Shown here in pieces: positions 9,577 through 16,269 of a stretch of 45,754 nt of DNA. The notes under the pieces were generated by a model, which saw only the letters and a program-made list of their open reading frames with translations, was not told the DNA's origin and ran no database searches. The DNA comes from JARRQB01 sp965368585 (GTDB lineage: Bacteria > Pseudomonadota > Gammaproteobacteria > Chromatiales > Chromatiaceae): positions 1 through 45,754 of the forward strand of contig CBDUNM010000023.1 of the NCBI GenBank assembly GCA_965368585.1, given 5' to 3'. Each line of letters starts with the position of its first letter. Position 1 is the stretch's first letter. The position numbers were made by a program, and so were the translations under genes.

Positions 9577-9939
9577 GTAATTACTCCTAAGAAATTTTAC
9601 GCTACAAATAACAAAACAACCGGAACAGCAGTGGTTTATTTGGTCTGATCCGGAACCATATCCAGACACGGACATTCCACCCTGGTTAAGTGGTGCCGAG
9701 CCGGTTGCGGTCAGATACCGGTTTCCGCCTCCGTTAACCGGGCAGGCAAAACCGCCTCACTCGACCTCAGGTGCCCGGAACAAACCGCCGATGGTAAGCC
9801 CGTTTTACTGACCCCGATCATGGTTGCGGTCATTGCGCCCGGTCACTGCGGAACGGGCCGTGCGTTCCCGATGCTCCGAACCGGAAATGAAATGAGCACC
9901 GCGCTACGAATGTCTTCACCAAACGCCGGTCGCGTCGCA
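9577..9939. other. Long minC-minD intergenic spacer
   Basis: This stretch is 363 bases with no supported gene, although minC and minD are usually almost adjacent. It contains an 11-bp direct repeat GGTTGCGGTCA (9703-9713 and 9832-9842) and two copies of CCGGAAC near 9620 and 9650. A separate minD promoter or a post-transcriptional element is possible, but none could be placed with confidence. Confidence 0.45.
9583..9588 (-). promoter_or_regulatory. Ribosome binding site deciding the minD TTG start
   Basis: Reading leftward, TTAGGAGT precedes the TTG at 9576 at normal spacing. It supports the TTG over the upstream ATG at 9675, which has no such site. Confidence 0.75.
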
Positions 9940-10656
9940 CTAAAGTTTCTGAAAAATCAATGCGTCACCGTCGAGCGAAACCTGCACAGGACGTCCCATG
10001 AAACGGGTGTCGAGATCTTCGCTGACTTTGTAACGACCCGCGATGGAAACAATCTCGGCCATCAGATCCTTGCAGAATATGCGCGCCGAGGTATCACCTT
10101 TCACGCCGGCCAGGACGCGGCCCCTGACCGCACCGTAGGCGTGAACATGTCCGTCCGCCACGACTTCCGCCCCGCTACTCACGGGCGCCAACAACACCAG
10201 ATCCCCACCTTGCGCGTACACCCTTTGACCGGATCTTACCGGCGCGTCGACGATCTTCGTCTTGACCGCCGCCGCTGGCGCAGGCGAACTCGTCGTTGCC
10301 GGCGTATTGCCGCCTCGACGCGTTTCGGGCAGAACCGCCAATTCCATCAACCTGGCCTGCTCACGCTGCGTTTGCGACCCGCCGCGTATCCCGACCGGGA
10401 CCAGACCATACCCGCGAATCACGCCGATCGCCATAGCGAGGTCGCCGTTTAGCTCTTCGTCCAGCGAGTCAGTCAGGTCCAGCACCACCGGCGTATTGCG
10501 AAAAAAATCGGGCGCTCGTGCCACCCGTTCCGCCAGCAGCGCGTCGATGGCGTTCGGATTCAACCCCGACATACACAATGTCGGCAGCGTAAACGATCCC
10601 GCCTTGAGTTCTACTTGAAGCGCCTCGCGAGACGCGGCTTGAGAAGTTGCTGTCAT
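9940..10656 (-). CDS. minC: Septum site-determining protein MinC
   Basis: MinC inhibits FtsZ assembly and is positioned by MinD. The 238-residue protein has the N-terminal MinC_N domain (FTLPTLCMSG, FRNTPVVLDL). A proline/alanine-rich linker spans residues ~110-135. The C-terminal beta-helix domain (GQRVYAQGGDLVLLAPV, ADGHVHAYGAVRGRVLAG) carries the MinD- and FtsZ-binding surface. It lies 68 bases after the small gene at 10725-11036 on the same strand. Confidence 0.96.
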   Translation of the reverse strand: MTATSQAASREALQVELKAGSFTLPTLCMSGLNPNAIDALLAERVARAPDFFRNTPVVLDLTDSLDEELNGDLAMAIGVIRGYGLVPVGIRGGSQTQREQARLMELAVLPETRRGGNTPATTSSPAPAAAVKTKIVDAPVRSGQRVYAQGGDLVLLAPVSSGAEVVADGHVHAYGAVRGRVLAGVKGDTSARIFCKDLMAEIVSIAGRYKVSEDLDTRFMGRPVQVSLDGDALIFQKL

Positions 10657-10724
10657 TTCGATGCAGCTCTTAGGTGCAGGGCCCTCTGGGTTTTATTCCG
10701 TAAACCAATTCGGGTAAGAGTCTA

Positions 10725-11036
10725 TCAGGCGAACTCGTCAATCCCGAGTACGCTGCTCACATATTCACGCTCGTCGCGTCGTGCAACACCCTCATAGGCG
10801 CTCAGCGCCCGACGCGCACGCAGCCCCCCTTCGGCGATAGTCGCGTTCGATCGATTTCGTTCGGCGATGCGCGCGGCATCCAGGCGCACCTCGTCGGTGA
10901 CTTTGAGGCGCGCCGCAGGCGCCCGCTGCTCACCCACCGGGTCGTGCGCCTGAACGGCGCGCTCGACCGGCGCCAGCGCCTTTCTAGGCTCATTCGACCC
11001 CGGTTGCAGCGGCTGGTAGGACGGAGTGATGTTCAT
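10725..11036 (-). CDS. Small conserved hypothetical protein upstream of minC
   Basis: This is a 103-residue polar protein beginning MNITPSYQPLQ. It has no signal peptide or membrane segment and is rich in A, R and E. The C-terminal ALSAYEGVARRDEREYVSS followed by VLGIDEFA resembles the tail of small uncharacterised gammaproteobacterial proteins (ALxxYxx...REExxxxLGVDxYA). That resemblance is from memory and was not searched. It is the first gene of the minus-strand run into minC. No good ribosome site precedes the ATG. The region at 11100-11160 is AT-rich and may hold the promoter. Function unknown. Confidence 0.6.
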   Translation of the reverse strand: MNITPSYQPLQPGSNEPRKALAPVERAVQAHDPVGEQRAPAARLKVTDEVRLDAARIAERNRSNATIAEGGLRARRALSAYEGVARRDEREYVSSVLGIDEFA

Positions 11037-11182
11037 ATATCGGCGTCTGGAAACTTCAGCCCGTGATTATAGTTCCCGCAGTGCGCGACTGCGAGACCCA
11101 AGTTTTCGTTATCACTTTATTTATTAAAAACAGCAGTATACAGATTTTTTCGGGCACCCGTGGATTTTTATTCGCCGTCCGC

Positions 11183-11209
11183 TGCAATCATTCGCACGAT
11201 TTTCCCGTC
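11183..11209 (+). promoter_or_regulatory. Candidate ECF sigma promoter of the bufferin operon
   Basis: TGCAATC at 11183-11189 and CGTC at 11206-11209 are separated by 16 bases, a normal ECF -35/-10 spacing. The CGTC element is the commonest ECF -10 core. The -35 resembles the TGTAAC-type boxes reported for sigma factors of bufferin operons. The bufA1 start is 70 bases downstream of the -10. The operon encodes its own ECF sigma factor, so autoregulation is expected. This is inference from pattern. Confidence 0.4.
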
Positions 11210-11278
11210 CCTAGGTAGTAGCGGATCCCGGTTGGGGGACCGCGACAACAGTCAACTAAAACGCCAGGAGTGCAAATT

Positions 11279-11566
11279 ATGATCATCCAGAATCGTGCCA
11301 AGCTTGCAGTTGCCGCCGTGCTCGCCGCCGGTACCACTATGACGGCAACGTCTACCTTTGCTGTTCCCGATTCTCCGCAGCAGTGGGAAAAGTGCGCCGG
11401 AGTCGCCAAAGCGGGAAAGAATGATTGCGGAGCACTGGATGGCAAACACGGCTGCGCCAGTCAATCCACCGTCGACAATTCACCGCAGGAATGGGTATAC
11501 GTACCCGCCGGGACTTGCGAGAAGATCACTGGGGGTGTGGTCGCCGCGGTAAAACCAGCGAAATAG
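11279..11566 (+). CDS. bufA1: Bufferin precursor BufA1 (DUF2282), exported four-Cys RiPP peptide
   Basis: The product is a 95-residue ribosomal peptide. The ATG at 11279 is chosen because CCAGGAG lies eight bases upstream; a GTG at 11270 falls inside that site. Residues 1-28 are a Sec-type signal peptide ending near TFA|VPD. The mature part has four cysteines (C39, C50, C59, C80) in the DUF2282 pattern: KNDCGALDGKHGCA and EWVYVPAGTC. Bufferins are matured by a DUF692 MNIO enzyme that converts cysteines to modified heterocycles. They are exported to bind copper or other metals in the periplasm. Partner genes bufB and bufC follow directly. Confidence 0.93.
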   Translation: MIIQNRAKLAVAAVLAAGTTMTATSTFAVPDSPQQWEKCAGVAKAGKNDCGALDGKHGCASQSTVDNSPQEWVYVPAGTCEKITGGVVAAVKPAK

Positions 11567-11570
11567 GCAG

Positions 11571-12428
11571 ATGAAGACTGACCCACGCCCCGTCACGGAG
11601 CGTGGGCCGGTGCAGGGAGTCGGCATCGGTCTGCGCACACCCCACATCGATGAATTATTGCAAGACCCGTTGCGGGTACCCTGGTTGGAACTCCTGGCGG
11701 ACAATTATTTCTCCGACGGGGGTCTGGTCGCGGCGCAACTGGCAGCGGTGGTGGAGCGCTACCCGGTTACGCTGCACTGCGTCGGCATGAACATCGGTGG
11801 TGTCGACGAGTTGGATTTCGGCTACCTGACCCAGGTGCGCGACCTGGCAAGGCGTACCCGATCCGCGTGGGTATCCGACCATTTGTGTTTCACTCGGCAC
11901 GGCGACGAACACTTCCACGATTTACTACCACTGCCGTACAACGACGAAACGTTACACCACGTAAGCCGAAGAATTGGACGCATCCAGGACTATCTCGGCG
12001 AGCGCCTGTTGATCGAGAACGTATCGGCGTACCTGGCGCCACAGGCCCCGCTGTCAGAAGCCGAATTTCTGGCGGAATTGGTTGCCGAGACAGACTGCGG
12101 ACTGCTGCTCGACGTCAACAACCTGCACGTCAACGAGATCAATCTGGGCTGCGATGCGCGACAGGCGCTGGCACGTATTCCCCTGACACACGTGCATGAG
12201 ATCCATGTTGCCGGATACGAAAACCGGGGCCGTTACGTGGTCGATACCCACAGTACGCGGGTCAGCGAACCGGTTTGGGCCCTGTTGGAAAGCGTAGTTG
12301 TCGAGATGCCCGACATACCGATACTGGTCGAATGGGACAACTGCATTCCGCTGCTCGGTACGCTCCTGGCCGAAGCCGCGCGGGCCGATCGCATCCGCTG
12401 CGACGCGCAACGGGACCGGGTGGCATGA
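11571..12428 (+). CDS. bufB: MNIO family (DUF692) RiPP-modifying oxygenase BufB
   Basis: BufB is a multinuclear non-heme iron-dependent oxidative enzyme of TIM-barrel fold that modifies cysteines of the bufferin precursor. The 285 residues match the family length. Visible family motifs are GVGIGLRTPHIDELL, LELLADNYF, the metal-ligand strands VSDHLCF, LIENVSAYL and LLLDVNNLHVN, then HEIHVAGY, DTHS and ILVEWDN. The ligands H, E, D, N and H expected for the two- to three-iron site are therefore present. It starts four bases after the bufA1 stop and overlaps bufC by four bases, so it is translationally coupled. Confidence 0.95.
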   Translation: MKTDPRPVTERGPVQGVGIGLRTPHIDELLQDPLRVPWLELLADNYFSDGGLVAAQLAAVVERYPVTLHCVGMNIGGVDELDFGYLTQVRDLARRTRSAWVSDHLCFTRHGDEHFHDLLPLPYNDETLHHVSRRIGRIQDYLGERLLIENVSAYLAPQAPLSEAEFLAELVAETDCGLLLDVNNLHVNEINLGCDARQALARIPLTHVHEIHVAGYENRGRYVVDTHSTRVSEPVWALLESVVVEMPDIPILVEWDNCIPLLGTLLAEAARADRIRCDAQRDRVA

Positions 12429-13207
12429 GCGAACTGGCGCGCTGGCAATCCCGGTTGGCGGCCGTATTGGCGCAGCCGGCGCCGCGGGACGACGCCCTCG
12501 GAGGTCTGCTGCGACCCGCGCCCGGGCCGACGACGGCCGAAGGTATCGGTGTGTACCGGGGAAACTTGCACGGATGCCGCGTCAGCGCTTTGCGCGACGT
12601 GTATCCGGTGTGTCGGCGGGTGCTTGGGAACGCGTGTTTCGACGCGCTGGCGCAAGCGTACGTGACGCGGGTGCCGTCGCGTCATTTCGATCTCAACCTC
12701 GAAGGTCGAGGTTTTCCCCAGCACCTGGACGTCACGGTACGGGAGAACGCGAATTTCACCGCGCTGCCCTGGCTCGCGCACCTTGCGCAACTCGAGTGGT
12801 ATTGCCATCGGGTCTACTACCTGCCGGACGATCCGCCGCTGAACACCGGCGCAGAGTGTCTTGACATCGACCCGCAAGAACTTTACCCGTCGGTGAGTCG
12901 GTCGATTCGCTGGCTGAAAACGGATTGGCCCGTCCACCGGGTATGGGAGGCGCACCAGCGCAACGCTGCTGTGCCGTCCGTGCACCTGGACTACCGGCGT
13001 TGTGCCTACGTCGTGCAGCAGCGGGCTTTTCGCGGCCATCCCGTTTCGGTCCCCAGCGATCTGGTCGACCTGCTCGACGCCTGCAATCGGTCGATCAGCC
13101 TCGCCGATATGGCCGCACACGCCGATCTAGCCATCGAATTGCTGGGCGAACTCCGTGCCCGAGGCTGGCTGCTCGGCCTGGTTCAGGGGGCGCAACGGGG
13201 TGTTTGA
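12425..13207 (+). CDS. bufC: DUF2063 bufferin maturation partner BufC
   Basis: BufC is thought to present the precursor peptide to the MNIO enzyme. It has 260 residues from the ATG at 12425, whose codon overlaps the bufB stop; an in-frame start further upstream would lie wholly inside bufB. The N-terminal DUF2063 domain shows GIGVYRGNLHGCRVSALRDV, LGNACFDALAQAYV and the typical SRHFDLNLEG...FPQHL. The C-terminal half carries a winged-helix-like region (ALPWLAHLAQLEW, then VWEAHQR). Its end overlaps the sigma factor gene by eight bases. Confidence 0.92.
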   Translation: MSELARWQSRLAAVLAQPAPRDDALGGLLRPAPGPTTAEGIGVYRGNLHGCRVSALRDVYPVCRRVLGNACFDALAQAYVTRVPSRHFDLNLEGRGFPQHLDVTVRENANFTALPWLAHLAQLEWYCHRVYYLPDDPPLNTGAECLDIDPQELYPSVSRSIRWLKTDWPVHRVWEAHQRNAAVPSVHLDYRRCAYVVQQRAFRGHPVSVPSDLVDLLDACNRSISLADMAAHADLAIELLGELRARGWLLGLVQGAQRGV

Positions 13208-13697
13208 TCGTGCTGCACTGAATCGCCTGTACCGCTACGCCTATGTGCTCAGCGGCGATGAAGCCGCGGCTTACGACCTGCTGCAGGATGCCGTCGAACG
13301 TGTGCTGCGCGTCGCGCCGTCGACGTTGCACCGACCGGAAGCTTACGCGAGAACCACCTTGCGCAATTGCTTTTACGACGCATGCGATCGCCGCCGTCAA
13401 AACCGGGAGGACACCCGCGCCGACATGGATGCGATCCCGATCGACATGGCTACCCGATCGTTGGAATCGATGCTGATTGCCGAAGACGAACTCGCCTTCG
13501 TGTGGCGTCAACTGAATCCTATCGACCGTGAAATACTGTACTTGCTGGCTGTCCACGGTATGAGCGCACAGGCGATCGCCGACGCCCTGGGCAGTCGACG
13601 CGGTACGATTTTGTCGCGGATTCACCGGCTGCGTACCCGCCTGAAACAGGCATCCAAGCCGCACGCGGTACCGGCGCAATCGGGGGAGTCGTCGTGA
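13200..13697 (+). CDS. ECF-type RNA polymerase sigma factor of the bufferin operon
   Basis: The protein has 165 residues from GTG at 13200, chosen because it begins (M)FDRAALNRLYRYAYVLSGD like an ECF region 2, has a G-rich ribosome site, and overlaps the bufC stop. Region 2 runs to about residue 75 (YDLLQDAVERVLR, AYARTTLRNCFYDACDRRR). Region 4 is at ~105-160 (LNPIDREILYLLAVHGMS, ADALGSRRGTILSRIHRLR), ending with the DNA-recognition helix. It overlaps the anti-sigma gene by four bases. It probably directs transcription of its own operon in response to a metal or thiol stress sensed through the anti-sigma partner. The inducer is not visible in the sequence. Confidence 0.92.
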   Translation: MFDRAALNRLYRYAYVLSGDEAAAYDLLQDAVERVLRVAPSTLHRPEAYARTTLRNCFYDACDRRRQNREDTRADMDAIPIDMATRSLESMLIAEDELAFVWRQLNPIDREILYLLAVHGMSAQAIADALGSRRGTILSRIHRLRTRLKQASKPHAVPAQSGESS

Positions 13698-14296
13698 ATA
13701 AACGACCGCTGAGCCAGACGGTGCGGGACCACCTCGACGCTCGTGAATTGAATCCCCGCCAACTGGATCAACTATTGCGCCTGCAAGCGGCGGCGCAGCG
13801 GCATCCGCCTCGGCGTGCGCTGCGCTGCTGGCGCGCGGCCGCCGTCGTTTTCCTCGCGGCTGTCGCGGCGCTGTCGGTTTTTCTGTATGCAGACCCAGGG
13901 GATCAGGTCGCAAACACCCGGCAGATCGCCGAGGAAATCGCGCTGAACCACCTGAAAAACCGGCCGCTCGAAGTCGAGGGCGCGCACGTATCCGCGCTGC
14001 GTAACTACTTTACCGAACTGGATTTCGTGCTGAGCGATTCGTCGCGGGTCGCCGCCGGCATGCGCCTGATGGGTGGGCGATATTGCAGTATCCAGGGCGC
14101 CGGGGCGGCTCAACTTCGGCTGCGGACCGCTAACGAAGGGTTCAAGACGTGGTACCAGGCCCCCTACGATGACGAGAAATACGCCGCACTGCCAAACATC
14201 GACGACGACCAGGTGCCGCTAGTTCGTTACGCACGCGGCGTGCGGGTCGAGATGTGGATCGAAAAAGGCCTGTTTTTCGCGCTCGCCGGCGACTGA
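13694..14296 (+). CDS. One-helix anti-sigma factor with periplasmic sensor domain
   Basis: The protein has 200 residues starting with GTG inside the sigma factor stop. Residues 1-45 are a short basic cytoplasmic segment, 47-65 a single transmembrane helix (AAAVVFLAAVAALSVFLY), and ~66-200 an extracytoplasmic domain. That domain has GGRYCSIQGAGAAQLRL and ends VRVEMWIEKGLFFALAGD. This matches the periplasmic part of transmembrane anti-sigma factors (GGR...AAQL...G.YALVGD). A single cysteine at the conserved GGRYC position might take part in sensing. The coupled position after an ECF gene supports the call. The cytoplasmic part is shorter than a standard zinc anti-sigma domain and lacks the HxxxCxxC motif. 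Confidence 0.82.
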   Translation: MNKRPLSQTVRDHLDARELNPRQLDQLLRLQAAAQRHPPRRALRCWRAAAVVFLAAVAALSVFLYADPGDQVANTRQIAEEIALNHLKNRPLEVEGAHVSALRNYFTELDFVLSDSSRVAAGMRLMGGRYCSIQGAGAAQLRLRTANEGFKTWYQAPYDDEKYAALPNIDDDQVPLVRYARGVRVEMWIEKGLFFALAGD

Positions 14297-14304
14297 CCCT
14301 GCAC

Positions 14305-14320
14305 GTCCGATTTCGCGGAC
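14305..14320. terminator. Short hairpin between convergent genes
   Basis: GTCCG (14305-14309) and CGGAC (14316-14320) form a small stem between the end of the bufferin operon and the end of dgt. There is no U-run on either strand, so it is a weak terminator candidate. Confidence 0.25.
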
Positions 14321-14323
14321 AAT

Positions 14324-15682
14324 TCAACCGCCCGGCAGAGAAATTCCGGTGATCTTTTTATACAAGGACACGGCGTATGAGTCCGTCATGCCTGAAATGA
14401 AATCGGTCAGGCGCAGCAACCGAAGATAGGCGTTGGCCGCGGGTTTTCGCCCGCCCCCCAAAAACTGGTCGGGGACCAAACGCGCAATCGTTTGGCTGCG
14501 CGGCGACGCCCGATCACCGCGCTCGGCGATATCGTCGATCACTTGGCACAGGTACTCAAGCAGATCGCTGATCACCTGATAACCCGCGGCCTGTATCTCC
14601 ACGACTTCCGGGGCGCGATAAATGCGATCGCGAGCGACATCGACCAGTCTGTCCATCTCGACCCCCAGCGGGATTTTATCCAGCAGCGGCGTATCGAAGC
14701 GCCCGGCAAGAATGTCGGTTTCGTTATCGAGAAAGCAATCGCGGGCCTGAATGATCGCCGCGTTGATGACTTTCGCCCGCAACAACTGGACCCGGTTCTT
14801 GGGATCCCGAATGGTGGATATGCGCGGCGCCTGCTGTTCGGGATTGGCGAGTATCGGCCAAAACAGGTCGACCACCTCATCGTAGCCAAAATAACCCAGC
14901 CGAAACCCGTCTTCAATGTCGATCACGCGATAGCTGATATCGTCCGCCGCCTCCACCAGAAACGCCAGCGGATGGCGGCACCAGACGCAGTAGCGGTCGT
15001 CGCGCCTGATCAGGCCGACTTTTCGCGCCACCTCCTCGAACAGGTCGCGGTCTTCGAACGTGAAACCCTGCTTCTTGACGCTGACGCCATCGAACCGGTT
15101 GCCGCCCAACCAGGCCTCGCGCGGATACTTGGTGAATGCCGCCAGGGTCGCGCTGGTCAGCTGCAACCCGCCTCGGTCGTCGGGGTTCTGCAGTCTCGCA
15201 AGAATTCGGAAGCCTTGGGCGTTGCCCTCGAAGCGCAGAAAATCTTCACGCTCATGTTCGGGCATCATGAACACGCGCCGCCGGCCATAGTCCGCCTCGG
15301 TCGCCCAGTAACGGATGGCATCCTCCCCTGAATGACCGAAAGGTGGATTCCCGATGTCATGGGCAAGGCAGGCGGCCGCACAAATGTCGCCGAAATCAGA
15401 GGCTTCGTACCCCCTCAGGGCATGTCTGGCAATGATCTGCTCACCCACCAGGGTGCCCAATGAGCGCCCCAGACTGGAAGCCTCCAGGCTGTGCGTCAGC
15501 CGGGTGCGGACATAGTCGACCTTGGACAGCGGAAAGACCTGGGTCTTGTCCTGCATGCGCCGGAACGCCGACGAAAATACAACCCGATCGAAGTCACGCT
15601 GAAAGTCGGTACGGGAGGTCTCACCGCTGGGTGCCCGTTCACTGCCCAGGCGGGAGCGGGAAAGTAGGTTTGGCCAGTGCAT
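14324..15682 (-). CDS. dgt: Deoxyguanosinetriphosphate triphosphohydrolase (HD domain)
   Basis: Dgt cleaves dGTP (or dNTPs) to the nucleoside and triphosphate, tuning dNTP pools. The 452-residue length is close to the Dgt norm. The order of motifs is standard: FRRMQDKTQVFPL, the metal histidine in RLTHSLEAS, then the HD pair in CLAHDIGNPPFGHSGEDA, and a later D in VEAADDISYRVIDIEDG. The start is the ATG at 15682, followed by the divergent region shared with the small gene at 15907. It is convergent with the bufferin operon. Confidence 0.94.
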   Translation of the reverse strand: MHWPNLLSRSRLGSERAPSGETSRTDFQRDFDRVVFSSAFRRMQDKTQVFPLSKVDYVRTRLTHSLEASSLGRSLGTLVGEQIIARHALRGYEASDFGDICAAACLAHDIGNPPFGHSGEDAIRYWATEADYGRRRVFMMPEHEREDFLRFEGNAQGFRILARLQNPDDRGGLQLTSATLAAFTKYPREAWLGGNRFDGVSVKKQGFTFEDRDLFEEVARKVGLIRRDDRYCVWCRHPLAFLVEAADDISYRVIDIEDGFRLGYFGYDEVVDLFWPILANPEQQAPRISTIRDPKNRVQLLRAKVINAAIIQARDCFLDNETDILAGRFDTPLLDKIPLGVEMDRLVDVARDRIYRAPEVVEIQAAGYQVISDLLEYLCQVIDDIAERGDRASPRSQTIARLVPDQFLGGGRKPAANAYLRLLRLTDFISGMTDSYAVSLYKKITGISLPGG

Positions 15683-15906
15683 GGGTCAGGATCGAAGCTT
15701 ATTTGAGCGCAAGCTACGCAGCCTGTGCCCGGAAGGCAAGCGCCAGGCGGCGACCGGATTATTCAAATTCCCTATATTTATCCTGCAGATCATTGTAATT
15801 ATTCGAGAAATGAATCAGACTCGGATTAGCAGCAAGCTCGCGCAACAACGCCGGTATCGGCGAGCGGATCAACAGCAGCACCTCTTGGATGGAGGAAACA
15901 CCCTCG

Positions 15907-16269
15907 GTGAGATACTGGATACGATACTTTCTGAGTGTCGTCGCTTTGTCTACGTTGGTGGTTTCGAGTGCGTATAGTCGCTTGGCGGCCAGTCGGATCG
16001 TTCCCATCGAGGTACGACCAAGCGTGGTGGCCACTGGCGAATATTGGCCCGTCGAGGCATTGAGCACCCTAGATATTCCCGCCACCTTCACCATCGGTAA
16101 GGCCGACAACCGTCTCGGCCCTCAGTGGTTGCGGATACTCGAAGAAAGCGGTCTTGATGTGATAGTGGTCGAAGGCGCCAATCACGTCTTCGACCATCTG
16201 TTCGAGGTCGACCTGTTCAACGTCATCGGGGACCCGCTCGCGCGCGTACCCGATCGGTCAGGCACGTGA
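15907..16269 (+). CDS. Small exported protein coupled to GGDEF-EAL gene
   Basis: The protein has 120 residues. I chose GTG at 15907 because GGAGGA lies ten bases upstream and the frame then begins (M)RYWIRYFLSVVALSTLVVSS, a good signal peptide or single membrane anchor. An ATG six codons earlier is possible but lies within that ribosome site. The mature part includes ATFTIGKADNRLGPQWLRI and a hydrophobic strand LDVIVVEGANHVFDHLF. Codon-position bias is strong. The stop overlaps the GTG start of the GGDEF-EAL gene by four bases, implying coupled production. I recognise no family. A periplasmic partner that tunes the neighbouring membrane GGDEF-EAL enzyme is a plausible inference. Confidence 0.6.
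   Translation: MRYWIRYFLSVVALSTLVVSSAYSRLAASRIVPIEVRPSVVATGEYWPVEALSTLDIPATFTIGKADNRLGPQWLRILEESGLDVIVVEGANHVFDHLFEVDLFNVIGDPLARVPDRSGT

Noticed and set aside
9590..9600. TAAAAT as a -10 element for minD
   Set aside because: Transcription would start at or inside the ribosome site, and no -35 is present at a proper distance.
9820..10452. 210-codon plus-strand frame across minC
   Set aside because: Antisense shadow of minC, with no motif and low-complexity arginine-rich content.
11130..11155. LexA-like box (CTGTATAC on the minus strand)
   Set aside because: Only one half-site; the expected ACAG partner eight bases after CTGT is missing.
15759..16109. Leftward 116-codon frame opposite the small exported protein
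   Set aside because: No ribosome site at any start. The opposite strand has better codon bias and a stop/start overlap with the next gene. The last ~40 codons look protein-like, so it is not fully excluded.
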